DNA of 64,000 nt from Mesostigma viride (Eukaryota > Streptophyta > Mesostigmatophyceae > Mesostigmatales > Mesostigmataceae). Position 1 is the first letter of the stretch. Each line of letters opens with the position of its first letter. A program made the position numbers and the translations under genes. The notes below the pieces were generated by a model. It did not search any database and had not been told where the DNA came from. It was given only the letters and a program-made list of their open reading frames with translations. This document shows, in pieces, positions 1 to 12,055 of the stretch. The stretch is taken from NCBI GenBank assembly GCA_009746045.1, contig RPFO01000026.1, positions 4,242,899 to 4,306,898 of the forward strand, in the 5' to 3' direction.

Positions 1-27
1 ATTTGCCCTATGTTTCCCACATTATTA

Positions 28-328
28 TTTATAACTTGAGCTAGTAGACTTGTCGGAATGACCTGGGACTTGGTTGGAACACAGTTGTCCCACTGTTCGA
101 CGGATTCTCGCTGCGTTTCAAAGTATTTTTTTGAAGTGTTTACGGAAAGTTATTCCCAATGGTCGGTAAAAAAAGGGTCATTTTGCGGGGAAATTAATAA
201 CTGCATGTTCGAGGTTTTGCCCTTTCCATGATGTAAATAGCTCATGCAGCAAGCTACAAACTCAGGGATTAACTATGAACACGCTGCGTACTACAGTTTT
301 GCAAACAAATGTGTGCATTGGCTGGGGC
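28..328 (-). repeat. Fragment of TTAA-1 DNA transposon interior
   Basis: This stretch is closely similar to 24545-24825 and to the reverse complement of about 57830-58090, which lie inside the two complete TTAA-1 elements. Bases 1-27 match the LINE at 5521-5550. The fragment is interrupted by the ORF1-only element at 335-1499 and resumes at 1506-1571. No coding is recognised. Confidence 0.7.
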
Positions 329-334
329 ATACCC

Positions 335-1499
335 CAAGCCAGCCCTCGCTGGGCCGGCTCAGTGGCGATGCTCCTCCCACCCGGCCAGACCTGCCAGGGC
401 GGACATGCTTAAAGCAACACACCACCTCCACCACCTCCGCCGTTGCAGCACAGCTCCAGCAGCCGGAAGCTCGACCTCCGCGAGGAGGCCGAGCTGGCCA
501 AGCGCAGCCTTAACCGGCCATACTCAAGAATTCGACATGGACTCCGGGAAGGTGAGAATTCCGAGAAGCTTGCACGTGCGTTTGAGAGCAAAATCCTTGA
601 TCTCCTGGGCCTTCTTGGTGAGATTAAGCTGGTCGCCCACCGCCTTCCCCGCGCGCGGGGTAAGGCAGGGGCGCCCCCGCTTCTTCTCATAGAAGCCCAT
701 CGGACAAGATTTCGTTTCTCCGACGCCCCAAGCGGCTCGAGAACGCTCCCTTCACCATGGACGACGACTTGACCCTGGTGCAGCTGAACAACGGCGACGG
801 TAGCTATGGCCGACCTACCTCCAGCTCAGTCCGGCAGACCAAGGCGGGACAGCCGGTGTATACTGGAAGGGGGCGGCCATCTACGTCGGCCACAAGCCCT
901 CAGCCCTGGCACGCGACCCCCGCGACCCCCGCGGCCGGCCATGCAGCGACTCCAGACGCCCCAGCTTAGGGGAATTAACTGCAGTAGTAGTGTAGAATAG
1001 CTAGACAGTCATATCAGAGTCAGCAGTAGTAGTGTAGAATAGCTAGACAGTGGCCTTGTACATGCACGCCTACTACAGGCACTATACCAGCTGACTCATG
1101 AACATTAATTAGTCATGTACATGTGTGCCCATGACGCGCCACACACCAGTCTGATGATGCCTAGCTTTATTATTTAGTTATGCTGTGCCTACGCAGAGAG
1201 CTACTACTCTCTGCTGAGAAGCCATACGCCCTAGCTTTTGTATAGCCATGCTGATGTTCCAACCCATGACGGGCCCCCCTTAGTCGGGCTGGGCTCTGAC
1301 TGATAGATCACGGTGGTGCAGGTGCCCTCCTTGGGTGCACCTCGAGGAGTAGGTGGCAGTTTACATAATTCCCCCACCTGCAGGACGTAGCCAAGAGTGT
1401 ATCAACAATTGCCGTATGCCCCTAATTCTCAGGGCTACTGATGTGCTACTACCGTATACTCCCAACGGAGTTATGTTCCTAATTAATTATAATTAATTA
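335..1499 (+). mobile_element. ORF1-only LINE-derived retroelement
   Basis: This retrotransposed copy sits inside a TTAA-1 fragment and is flanked by a 6-bp duplication, ATACCC (329-334 and 1500-1505). Its 5' part encodes a decayed L1-like ORF1. About 500 bp of untranslated sequence follow, then a hairpin (around 1439-1485, loop region CTCCCAACGGAG) and an AATTAATT-rich tail. No ORF2 (endonuclease or reverse transcriptase) lies between ORF1 and the tail. The same order occurs on the minus strand at 57526-60110. It therefore looks like a non-autonomous family comparable to mammalian HAL1. The duplication is short, so the exact ends are moderately certain. Confidence 0.6.
443..969 (+). pseudogene. 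LINE ORF1 remnant (L1-like C-terminal domain)
   Basis: The frames at 443-772 and 757-969 together give a broken ORF1. Landmarks are RLPRARGKAG, then a DDDLTL motif, then a QPVYTGRG stretch. The same landmarks occur in better order on the minus strand at 60245-60590 (RLPRARGKAG, TLDDDLTLAQ, VIHVDHKPW) and at 50000-50230. The family resembles the RNA-binding C-terminal half of L1-type ORF1 proteins. At least one frameshift separates the two frames, so this copy cannot make a normal protein. Confidence 0.55.
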
Positions 1500-1571
1500 A
1501 TACCCATGCAGCCCTAATTAGCGTCTCAGTTCGCTATTTATAGCGCATTAAATTGGCGTATATATAAGGGG

Positions 1572-3082
1572 CAGAGTTCCATTATACGGCGTATTATACG
1601 GTATTATACGGTATAATACGCGTTATACAAGGTCGAGCGGATAATTTTTATCCGTTTTATACGATTTGCGTATTTTTACGTATAATACGGCGAATAATTC
1701 GTATAAGCGCGCGTATAATGGGGTTTTCGCGCTCATCCGAGGTCCGGCAGCCAAATTTTTCGTGCGGGAACCAAGGCGGGAATGCAAGGGAACTTAGAAA
1801 CACTACGGAAACCATCCACTGGTTGACATTTGGCGACCGCGAGACACAAGGATCTTACAAGCAAGCTACACTGTAGCATGGCAAGTTGGCAACCCAAGTT
1901 GGCAACCCTCCATGCTGTTTAGGTCTCTGCCCTTGCCTCTCGGGCAGCCATGCACCGAATATTAATACAAGTCATACAGAAAACTGACTGGTACGAGAGC
2001 ATGGCCGCTTTACATTTTCAATCTGTAGGCATGATCCTTAGGTCTTGAAAAGCTTATATCCTTGGCCAGGCAACGTTTGGATGTGCGCAGATATGTCTCG
2101 ACCTTCTGCTCGATGCGGCAACCTCGTTTCAGCAACCAGGTGGCGACCGTGCATGTGCTAACTGTCGATAGGCGGGAAATGCCCCTACATCTGAACGCGG
2201 ATAGATGTTTCACGTTATTCCTTACATGATTTATAAGCGACGACGGCCAGGAAAGGCTCGCAGCTACGTCCATCAGGTGGGCATGCTGGCTCCGTCAAGA
2301 AAGGTGATATGCGGTTTTGATCTGGTACGTGCTATCCTGTTCACGTGTTCATTGTACTGTATCAAGTTGTTGGGTGGATTGTAAAATAATCGTAGACCTG
2401 TAATGGAGGTTTTCTGCTTGTCTTTTGGTTGCTTTACTGCCTCTACGCATTATTGGCTCGTGATGGTTGGGGAACACCACTACGACATGCAGATTTTGGA
2501 CCAGATTTGTCTGCTATTAGCTTATGCTTCATCGAAAGCAGTGACGTAGTGCTTGTCATTGTTTGTAAATATGATAAGCTTGATAACGCGATGTTTTTTC
2601 TTGCTAGAAACATCTCGAAACAAGTGGTTTTCTGGCCAGATCTAGCCACTATTTCTTGTTTTGCTCGCCAAAGTCAGCTTTCTTCTTGTGTGCTCCTCAT
2701 GCATACAAGAAACATGGAGATGCCCAGGACCTGCTTGCATGGAAGCATAGCCATCTTACTTCTTTTGCTTTTTTCATCTTTCCATTTCATTTGGCGTTGT
2801 TTTTTAGGGTATAATGCATAGGTAATCTAGCTCCTCGTGAACCCCGGTTTACACGTCCAGTGTTCCCAAGCACTGCTGAGCAGTGGCAACCCATGTTTCA
2901 TGTGTAATTTAGTGTCAGAAACATGTGGACTGCTTGAAATGATATCAAAATGCATGAAACAACCCCAAAAACGATGAAATCCAGTATTTGCGTATAATTT
3001 CCGGATAATACCGTATTATACCGTATTATCCATTATACGGACCCCGCACGTATAACCGCGTATTGCGTATAATGGAACTCTG
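1572..3082. mobile_element. hAT-type DNA transposon (hAT-1), non-autonomous
   Basis: The ends are perfect 17-bp inverted repeats, CAGAGTTCCATTATACG, flanked by the 8-bp duplication ATAAGGGG (1564-1571 and 3083-3090). An 8-bp duplication and a CAGAG start are hallmarks of the hAT superfamily. The first 150 bp and last 80 bp are rich in CGTATTATACG-like palindromes. Internal open frames (minus 2010-2273, plus 2429-2821) are short and show no hAT transposase or zinc-finger motif, so mobility would depend on an enzyme made elsewhere. Confidence 0.85.
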
Positions 3083-3090
3083 ATAAGGGG

Positions 3091-4480
3091 GGCCCGGCCG
3101 CCGGTTGGTCCCCAGCGCCGTCAGTACCATTCCCAACTTGGTCACCCCATCCCCCTTCCCCTTTGTGCAGGCTGTGCAGGATTCTTACCTCGGGATCCAG
3201 CAGGCCTGCGACCTCGTCCGCCCCGCCCAGGCCGTCCACCGTCGCCTGCCCCGGGGCACGCCCGGCGTGTCCACTGTTGTCAGTCGATCCTATAGTGTCT
3301 TCCCTGCCTGCGTTCATTAAAAACAACAAAAGACCTACGCGGGTATACTACACTGTGCCGACTGGATGGGTCTGCATGCGAGCTTGAACGATCAGGGGAA
3401 GGCTTGGCTTCACTCCGTTTCCCTTAATTGATTTGAAGGGAGCGTGGGGGCCGCATAATCCTGCGCGCCCTACCCGGCCATGAGCCCTTCGTTCACGCTG
3501 GCAGCGGCCCTAACTTTACGCCATCGCTCTCCGCCACCAGCTGTTTGCCCCGCAACCTCTCATCACGGCCGGTGCGTCCTGCGGCCGGAAGCTGCGGGCT
3601 TGCTCTGGATACTACTGCCAGGACGCACTACATCGCGTGCATGGGTGGCCAGCAGAACCAGAACTGGTTCCTCTATCTCCATACCGCTCCCCTCCAGGTG
3701 GTGTGTGCCGTACGTGGTTCGGTCGGTCTTTCCCCACTCCACCATCAAGTGCGAGGACGCGGATGGGGCTGCCCTCTACTCACCCAACCACCGCCCCGAC
3801 ATTACCGTGCTTGACTATGTACGACGGGCAGGGTTGCCACCTGCTCATCGATGTCTCCGTGGCTTGGCCGCTCTCCGGTCGCCACATCCTCCGGGCGGCT
3901 GTGGATGCCGCGGCGCTGCTGCCGCTGTGGCTGAGCGCGACAAGTTTGCCTCCTACGGCGATGCCGGGGCCCCACCGGGTCATCCCCTTTGTCCTTGAGG
4001 AGTTCGGGGCCATGGGCCCCAAGACAGCGGAGTTTTTCCACGAGTGCTGCCAGCGCCGTGAAGACCGGCTCGACCTCGAGGGTCAGACCGCCCCGTGGCC
4101 GGTCTGCCCGCACGTGGTCCTCGTATTGGCTGCCGGCAGCGCCTGTCACTCGCCCTCACTCGCACCGTGGCTGATGACAGTGTTAAATTCCGACGCACCC
4201 GGGCCGCCTTGTCGCGACCCATGCGGTCTAGTAGATCCCTCCCAGGCCTGCCTGGTGGGCCGGCAGCGATGTTGCTGCGTGTCGTAGTTTTGTGATGTAG
4301 TTAGTTGTACCTTGTGCAGCTGGCGTGATCGATCCTTGGATGTCCGTGTCAGATTCCTATTAATTTCTTCACTGGTTCTTCTCCTTTTCGGGTTTTTCCT
4401 TATGTTGCATGCCAATCTCACCTCCGTAATCTATCATTCTCAATTAATATATATCATAAAAATATAATTACTTACAGCAG
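3091..4480 (+). pseudogene. LINE C-terminal fragment: zinc finger plus PD-(D/E)XK-like domain
   Basis: Broken frames encode, in order, a Cys/His segment (CGLALDTT then HYIACMGG, near 3595-3650), a segment with PNHRPDITVLD (near 3785-3815), then VIPFVLEEFGAMGP (near 3980-4020) and CCQRREDRLDLEGQ (near 4045-4085). The order Cys/His, RPDI...D, DVSV, then VPFVLEEFG resembles the C-terminal region of some eukaryotic non-LTR elements, where a PD-(D/E)XK-type nuclease fold has been suggested. Frameshifts split it into at least three frames. A 3' untranslated part runs to about 4480 and is shared with the copy at 11690-12055. The assignment rests on motif order alone. Confidence 0.5.
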
Positions 4481-5130
4481 AGTGAAATCACTCAAACCAA
4501 AGCAAACGCCCAGCTATAAACCTATATACAGAGCCATGTCAAAGCTCTATACTACGATAAGACCAATGGAAACGCCTAACGGGAGGAACCTAATAGCCCT
4601 GCTGCACCGCAAAATCAGCCCGCGTACGGCGGAGCATGATGTCAGCCACATGTGGCCCGAGTCAGCGCCATGCACCGACAAGCGCTGACGCCAATATGAC
4701 GTCCAGGTCCACGCCGACCATGGGGCCAGCTGGCCCTCCAGGTCCAGCCGGTCCTCCCGGAGCCGGCAACACTCCTTGAAGAAGGCGGAGGTCAGGGGCC
4801 CCATGGCCCCAAACTCCTCCAGGACAAAGGGCACCACACGATGGTGCCCGACGTCGCCGTAGGCCAGGAGCTTGGCCCGCTCCGCCCGGTCCGCCGTCTA
4901 ACCTGCCGTGAGGGAGGCCCCAGCCACGTGGCTAAGAGCCAAGGGCCGCGCCACCGAAACGTCGATAAGCAGATGCCGGCCACCCCCCTCAAAGTCCAGC
5001 ACCACGATGTCAGGCCGGTGGTTGGGGGAATAGAAGGCAGTGCCCGTCCGCATCCTCGGACTGGATGTTCGCATGGGGGAAAAAATATCAATTAATATAT
5101 CAATTAATATACATGGGGGTCCCAAAACGG
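4440..5130 (-). pseudogene. Second copy of the PD-(D/E)XK-like LINE fragment
   Basis: Read on the minus strand, 5125-4898 gives YSPNHRPDIVVLDFEGGG followed by LLIDVSVARPLAL, and 4837-4547 gives VPFVLEEFGAMGP followed by CCRLREDRLDLEGQ. The middle lies in another frame, so the copy is frameshifted. It faces away from the homologous plus-strand copy at 3091-4300, making an inverted pair about 150 bp apart. The (T/A)ATTAATATA stretches at both outer edges are consistent with separate retrotransposed copies. Confidence 0.5.
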
Positions 5131-5134
5131 CCCC

Positions 5135-6035
5135 AAAACGGAGGCCCTGGCCCTCGGCATGGCAGGGCCCCCACCCACACTCCGCCTCTTAGACGATGCC
5201 GCGGTCAACTACCCTCCTTCAGGCCGCTTCAAGCTGCTCGGCAGTTGGCTTCCCGACTGCGAGGACGACATGACGACACGGATCGGCCTGGCGTGGGCGC
5301 ACCTCCATGACCACCGCCGCTGGTGGAGCAACCCCGCCCTACCCCGGATCGTCAAGCGTGACCTCTTCAAGGTCGTCATTCTGACGATCCTGACCTACGG
5401 CGCCGAGACGTGGACACTGATGCAGGAGCTGGAGCAACGACTCGACCGGGCGCCGTCACCAAGATGCTGCACCAGGCCCTTAACATCCCCTTTGGTTTGC
5501 ACATTAGTAATGAGGATTTGTACGCTGATTTGCCCTATGTTTCCCACATTATTAGGCACAGGCGCCTGGGCCTAGCTGGGCACCTCGCCCGCACAGATCA
5601 GGTAGATACATCAGTCAGATAGACTAGCTGGCACCAAGCCCGCCCAGCCTGGGCGATATGTCCTCACCTGGCGTGCCCCCGGCCGCGCGCGGCAGGGCCG
5701 CCACCCGTGGACTTTTCGTGATAGACTCGGCATGGACATGTGCTACACTAGACGTGACGGGCTCACCCCCGGGCAGCCTCCTGGTTTGTCTGTAATATGG
5801 AGGCAGATGGTGCGCAAGGATAGATGGCAAGTAGTGATGAAGGAGACCACCCCCAAGCCTGTGGGGGCTCCGCGTGTGACCAAGTATGGCATTCATAGCG
5901 ATTCGGGCCGCGGTGCCCACACCCCTGTAACTAGGAACTAGATAGCTTATACCATCCATTCCATCCCATGTTCCGCTCCCACTGAGGACTTATGCTCACG
6001 TGACGCAGTCACGTGTCTATTAATTAATTAATCAA
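5135..6035 (+). pseudogene. LINE-B 3' fragment (RT thumb to 3' hairpin and tail)
   Basis: Frame 5159-5575 encodes the region after the RT palm (GRFKLLGSWLPD, then TYGAETWTL). It continues after a frameshift near 5440 as TKMLHQALNIPFGLH and SHIIRHRRLGLAGHLARTDQ (5410-5622). The 3' untranslated part ends in a hairpin, CACGTGACgcaGTCACGTG (about 5998-6016), followed by ATTAATTAATTAATC. The copy is truncated at its 5' end and frameshifted, so it is dead. Confidence 0.65.
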
Positions 6036-6096
6036 TATATGGGGGTAGTACCCCCAAAAATCGCATGGACAACTCACCAAACATGTTATTTAGTGC
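6036..6096 (+). repeat. TTAA-1 fragment
   Basis: Sixty bases beginning ATATGGGGGTAGTACCCCCA match 24870-24935 inside TTAA-1. The match stops abruptly at the LINE junction near 6097. Confidence 0.6.
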
Positions 6097-9000
6097 CCCC
6101 ACCCTCCGCAATGATGCTGCCATGGGAGTGGACAATATTTCACCGGAGGTGGTTAACCCCTCATTGGTCCCATTTAAAGCCGAAAAATCGGCTGCAAAAT
6201 GCTAAATTTGCAAACCACCCCACAGCCAACCTACCAACATCCAAGGGCTGTCCTTGGGGGTCAAGCATGTCCATGAGTTGCCCTTCGGGGTGAGCTATCA
6301 CAACCTAACATATCTGCAGGGTAGGCCATAGAAAACTACCGCCAAAGTTAGGGGGGTCGAGACGCGCGTTTTCATTTTTGGTAGAATGTGCATTTTGAAT
6401 TATGTTATAAGACCTAGGCACCTACCACTTCAGGGATGATAAACAATTAGTTGCTGAACAGTTTGAGCCATTGGGGTCATCATTTGGGTGGGTATACCAG
6501 CAGTTACACCCAGTACAGCCCATAGGGGTACCGTTGGTAAAAAGCAACCAAGGGGGTAGGGGTGGGCATACTACCTACTAATACCTACTATTATGGCCCC
6601 CAACCATGCCATACAATACATTTCCCTTCCACAATGATGGGGAAACATAACTGCATCATCACACTGCCCATACATGGCACCTATGTGCAGGTGCCACCTT
6701 GTCCATGCACGTAGGTAACGTGGTACGGATACCCTACGCAAGGCATACATTATAGGAGGCAGCCACCAACAAACTAGTGACGTTGAGCCTATTTCAGCCT
6801 GCCCTAGCAAGGATAAACTAGGCCCAAGCTGCTATAGCTTGCCAGGTGATGGCCAGCACACCTGGTGGCACATGCTGTCAATGGGAAGCTTTTACTCACC
6901 AGTTACGTGCTTGATGATGCCACAGAGACCAGCCAACTGCCTCACACTCATGCAATATGTGTATGGGAAATGTATAACAAACATATATGGAGGTATTCAA
7001 ACCCATACAGCATCTAAAACTTATCACCATCACACTGTGGCAGGTCAACTGACTGAGGGAAGCATCTAAGAAGGGTGTTTTAGAAAGGGGCCAGGCCAGG
7101 GTCAAGAAAGAGCATGAATAATGCAAAAAGAATGTGCTACACAAGCTAGAACGTATATATAAACGTCAAACATCGATAGGAAAACGATGCTGAAGCTTTA
7201 CCAGGCATGGATGGCGTTACCTTGGCCCAGGCGGTGGCCGCAAAATGGCGCATTTCGGCACACCAAAGTTGTGCAGCATGGTCGCTAGATTCGGCGATTT
7301 CTTGCCACCCTTGCACGTTTACGACTACCATGTATCATAAAAAGTACAAAGAAACCAATATATCCTTTAAAATACGCCGGAAAGGTATTGCTGTCAACGT
7401 TTCTATCGTCCGGACTGATCGCAGTTTTTTCCAGCAAGAACGCTGCCGACACCTATCAAATGGCATTCCCGCGAACCAAAAATTGGCCTGTGTGATCTTT
7501 AGGACGTATAAAATCAATTTCCTAAGTTTGGCCAGAAAATTCGAACGAAAACGTAAATGCCATGCGTGGGCGCAAGCCGCCATGGCCAGGTCGTCGTTTT
7601 CCGGAATGCACGTTGTACGTGAAAAAGTACCCTGACCCCTTGTACTTTGACCGGCCAGAACACCTCTATAACTTTGTCAGAAGTATGCGAACCCTAGTAC
7701 CATGCTGTGAGGAAAATTATAAACTTTCGATCTTCTCAGCTAAACGTTTCCTAATTCTCAATAGTTTTCGCGCAATTTGGTCCCCCGCGGAGCAGCCGAT
7801 GCATCGGCTGCAAGTCGATTTTTGGCGGAAAATCGGCTGCAAGACCAATGAGGGGTTAAGATGCCTGAGCTTGAGCCTTTCCTCCGGGGTGTTTGCAACC
7901 GGATTCTACGAGATGGCCTCCCCCCGCCGACGTATTGGAAGACCGCTGTCCGGGTCATGCTGTACAAGGGCAAGGGGTCCGCCGCGGATACCGGCAACTA
8001 CCGCGGCGTATGCCTCCAAAGCTGCGTGCTGAAAGTCTTCATGCGTCTCCTGCTGAACCGCATGCGCGCCAGCCTCGATCCCCACCTAGGTGAGTCCCAG
8101 ATGGGCTTCCGTGTTGGTCGCAATTGTGTTGTGGTCACTATCATTACCGCGCGCCGCCTGATCGAGGAAGTGGGCCGCCTGGTGGCCCCCGGCCTCTTGC
8201 CATTGCTATTGATCTTCGTGGATTACACCAAGGCATTCGATACGGTTATATGGGACGCCCTGTGGGTGGTCCTTCACCTGTTCCGTGTCCCATCGTACAT
8301 CGTTGAGATCATCCGCCAGTTCTATGAAGGGTCCCAAGCCCAGGTCCGTACCACCGACGGCGTCACTTCGGCGTTTCCTCTGCACACCGGGGTGTGGCAG
8401 GGCTGTGTGCTCTCCCCATATCTATTCATCATTATGGTGGACTATATTATGCGGCGTGCACAAGCCCGCTTCGCCCGGGTGCATGGAGGGGCGCCCGCCG
8501 GGGATCGAGGTCACGGAGTACGCCAGCTACGGCGGGGTTGACCCACCCTACCGCCTGAGCGATCTGATCTACGCTGATGACACGACACTCGTGGAAACCC
8601 CAGAGTCAGCCCAACTGTGGCTAGACAGCTTATCACTGGAAGCGCGGGCGGTGGGGCTTATGATCAGCAAGAAAACGGAGGTCATGGCCATCGGCTAGCT
8701 TCCCTGCTGGGATAGCCCCACCCACCCTCCTCTTGCTAGACGGCAGCCCCGTTCCCCCGGCGACTCGCTTCAAGCTCCTTGGCAGCTGGCTTCCCTCCAC
8801 GGCCGACGACATCAACACCCGCATTGGCCAGGCCTGGGCGGCCCTCCGCCGCCTCGACAGGTTCTGGACCTGTCGCTACCTGAGTGAGCGACGCAAGCGC
8901 ATTCTGTTCAAGGCCCTTGTCCTCAGCATCCTCCTTTATGGCTGCGAGGCGTGGACCCTGGACCAGGCGCTGAGCCAGCAGCTTGACGGCACCGTCACTC

Positions 9001-9691
9001 GAATGCTCCGTCATATCCTCGGCGTCCGCTACCAAGAACGCCGCACCCGGGCCGAGCTCTACTGCGAGCTCCCTCTTGTCACCCATACCATCCGACACCG
9101 CCGCCTCCTCTTTGCCGGCCATCTTGCCCGCACAGACCAGGTGAATACCGATGTGGGCCCTGCCGGGGGGCTTAAGACGGGCCAACCAGGTAGACACCTC
9201 CTCCTATGGCAGGGTCCCCTTGTCCCATCGCAACCCACTGGCAAACTTGCGTGCGCCGGGCACCGGCGCGGCGCGACCCGGACCTATGTGACACAACTGC
9301 TTGAAGATGCAGGGCTTCTGGGACTATCTGTACTCCGCGCCCGCATGATTGACAAGGAGAAATGGGCTGCCATCTGCGATAAGCACCTCCCCGAGGGGTA
9401 TGCTCCTGTTTTCTCCCCACGGGCCCCGCGGCCCGTTGCTAGCCAGGGTAGAAGTCCGCAGGTGGAGGTTATTGGTCCTGACTGAGGATAGCCGCTACAC
9501 TACCGCCTCGCCTGCCATTACAGTAGAGGACAGCTCGGATGAGGATTACATCCCCATCTAGTGCTTAACGGTTGGGGGATGATGCAGACGATATTTGTTT
9601 AAACTTTTGTGTAAAATTTATTTTTCTAATGAGATTAGCATAGTACTCCGTGGCATGCCTTTGCGCATGACACGCAAGTACTTACTTACTT
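6097..9691 (+). pseudogene. LINE-A reverse transcriptase copy, interrupted by TTAA-2
   Basis: The RT begins at 6097-6156 (AAMGVDNISPEVV) and resumes at 7860 after the TTAA-2 insertion with KMPELEPFLRGVCNRIL. Palm motifs follow: LIFVDYTKAFDTV (near 8211-8249), GVWQGCVLSPYLF (near 8391-8430) and, in a second frame, LIYADDTTL (near 8567-8593). A third frame (8733-9485) has FKLLGSWLPS and RHRRLLFAGHLARTDQ. At least two frameshifts or stops separate the frames and the endonuclease is missing, so this is a dead 5'-truncated copy. The 3' end runs through a CATGCC...GCATG region to an (ACTT)n tail at about 9678-9691. A copy of this 3' end lies at 49060-49258. Confidence 0.75.
6157..7855. mobile_element. 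TTAA-target DNA transposon (TTAA-2)
   Basis: Inverted ends CCCCTCATTGGTC and GACCAATGAGGGG are each bordered by TTAA (6153-6156 and 7856-7859). Subterminal ATCGGCTGCAA repeats occur near both ends. TTAA duplications are typical of the piggyBac and Kolobok superfamilies. The element sits inside the LINE-A reverse transcriptase. Removing it with one TTAA restores the reading frame across V-V-K-M-P. The 1.7-kb interior has only short open frames and no recognised transposase, so it is probably non-autonomous. Confidence 0.8.
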
Positions 9692-10861
9692 GTCGCGTTT
9701 GCGTGCCATTATATCCTGGACTGGTCATTACCGCTACTTGAATGCATCCACTATCAGCAGTAATCATGTGTGTGATATGCCACCTTAAAATTCTGTGAGA
9801 TGCAGGTCACGGATATACTTGGCCGCCGACCTCATGACAGGCAATTCCGTAGCCAGCCAGGTGTAGAATAAAACCATGATGCTTTATATATTTGGGAAGC
9901 AACCAAACCATTCACATTTGATTTCAAAAGACATCGACAAGAATACAAGTGTTGTCTAGTCGTATAATGTCGTATTTGTGCGTCACTGTCCAAATAAGGC
10001 TAAGCGGTTCTTGATACATAACCTAGCAGGCCTCGGGTGACGCCACATGCACTGCTCCGCTTGGCTTACGGCTGGCAGTGTCCTTTAGCGCCCCCTATCT
10101 TGTCTACTGTACCTATCCCGCGCTTACCCCAGCTATGGCTCACTGGCCAACGACGACCGGGTTCCTTCCCGAGTCTCGCCCACAATACACACATCATCTT
10201 GACGAAACCAAACAGTTATCACTTCCGCGTCAACCAATCTCATGACAATTACTCATTGCAACCACTCTCGGGGGCTGCTCCGGATTGTTCCACTATTAAA
10301 CCCCTTGACGACAACACCAAGTTGTGAGGGAGAGTAACGAGCGTACAACTACCACCATGGCCGCTGCTGTGCTCCTAAATACCTCCAAAAATCCCGGCAT
10401 CCATGCGCTGTCGCATTTGCCAGCAAGCCGCCTGACGTGCAGTTAGACTGCCAGCAAAATGCAGAGCAAGTCTATTCGACAGCCACGTGCGAGCCAGCAC
10501 ACCGCACACTACGATCTGCGTATCTAGCTTTGTCAGATGGACTGAACATCATTCCGTCTGGACAATACAAAAGATTCATAACCAGTGCCAAATGTCACGC
10601 ACCGGAATATTGCGCAAGCCACCAAGGCTTTGCGCCCCAAAGTCTTGCGCCCGAACCTAAGTCAGGTCACCTAAGACTGTCACTCTAGAAATTCAGGCCT
10701 TTCCGGCGCGGCGCTCCACACCGGCCCAAGGAACAAAGCCTGCGGCCTATACTGAATCGGAACCAACCAAACGTCGGACGTAACGATTCCGATTACGGCA
10801 ATCGCGTAACTTCTTGAGTGCACGGACGTAAATGATCACCGACGTGACATACTTACTTACT
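9692..10861. other. No gene recognised
   Basis: About 1.2 kb of mixed-composition sequence with short, unconvincing open frames. An inverted (ACTT)n-type LINE-A tail is visible near 10850-10862. I see no domain, exon or RNA gene that I can support. Confidence 0.5.
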
Positions 10862-11094
10862 TAGTGCCCCCAATCATAACTTAGCACTGTGCGAATGAAT
10901 TTCAAGTGATATTACCACAGGTCAATTTTTAAGGTTTTTGGGGTGCCACCTCCCCTTAATATTGCCTAAAGGCAAGCCGCCATGGCCACCTCCGAGATGG
11001 TTGAGTGATCCGGGCACACATTATACACTGTACGGACGGTACCGCGAATTTTTTGGCGCAGAAAATATTGGGCGCGCCACGTCCCCTTAATATT
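10862..11094. repeat. Two abutting TTAA-1 end fragments in opposite orientation
   Basis: Bases 10862-10964 match the right end of TTAA-1 (compare 24920-25017) and finish in CCACCTCCCCTTAA. Bases 10965-11094 match the reverse complement of the left end (compare 59385-59505) and finish in GCCACGTCCCCTTAA. Two broken copies are joined at a TTAA. Confidence 0.7.
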
Positions 11095-11689
11095 AATGGC
11101 TCTATTTGCATATTACCGTCAGTGTTCAGCACTTCAGCTAACCAGGCAATGGCTACAAGAACACAAAACAAAGGTGAATGTATATATACAAATCTGCGCC
11201 CCGTAATCTGTGCTCTGCAACCTACACATTCAGCTAAGCCAGCATGCAAATGCCCATCTTTCGTTCTCTCCCTACTAGTACTAGGGCCAAGACGTGCATG
11301 CGGGGAGAATGAACTGGGGTCACTCCATCCATGATCAATCAAGTCGAGAACTTAATACTGGAGCCCTGCATACTTGCATGTATGTGCACCAGCATTCATG
11401 AGCCATCAATCGATCAAATAATTAACTGCGCGTCATGAGCCATGATATGGCTCTAGTCCCTCCCCCCTCCCTGCTCCCCCCCCTCCCCCCGGCTTAAAGC
11501 AGATCCTCCTCTTGGCCTATTAAGGTGCGTTTGGCAGGTAGGCACGTCAGGAGCTGACACAACACATCGCTCGCAGTCGATGGCTCGCCTTGGACCGTAT
11601 AGCTGGAGGCGGGGCTGCAGCCTGCGCTTCATCACCGCCACGTTGCATACAATCAGCGACATAGCATACATTCATTTACAATGATAAAT
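11095..11689. other. No gene recognised
   Basis: Roughly 600 bp of non-repetitive sequence. Open frames overlap antiparallel and lack domains. Confidence 0.45.
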
Positions 11690-12055
11690 TACGGAGGTGA
11701 GAATGGCATGCGACAGAAGGAAATGAATGCCCGAAAAGAAGAACCCTTAAGACAGTAATAAGAATCCGGAATGGGCATGCAAGGATCAAGCCTGGCAGCA
11801 AAAGGTACAACTAACGACAACACCAAACTACGACACGCAGCAACACCTCTGCCGGCCCACCAGGCCGGGGAAGTGACCTACACCGCCTGGGTCGCAACAA
11901 AGTCGGGCCGGACGCGGCGGAATAACACATCAGCCACCGTGCGAGTGAGGGCGAGGGACAGACGCTGCTGCCAATACAAGGACCATGTCCGGGCAGACCA
12001 CAGGGCAGTCTGACCCTTGAGTTCCAGGCGGTCTTCCCGCCGCTGGCAGCATTCG
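11690..12055 (-). pseudogene. Third fragment of the PD-(D/E)XK-like LINE family
   Basis: Read on the minus strand, this gives CCQRREDRLELKGQTALW then SLYWQQRLSLALTRTVAD, the same ending as at 4045-4180. The following 3' untranslated sequence (GTTGCTGCGTGTCGTAG and onward) matches 4270-4440. It is 5' truncated and non-functional. Confidence 0.55.

Noticed and set aside
1148..1200. CTGATGA resembling a hammerhead ribozyme core
   Set aside because: The following stem and the GAAA block are absent.
7861..9485. A functional LINE ORF2
   Set aside because: RT motifs are spread over three frames with stops between them, and the endonuclease is missing.
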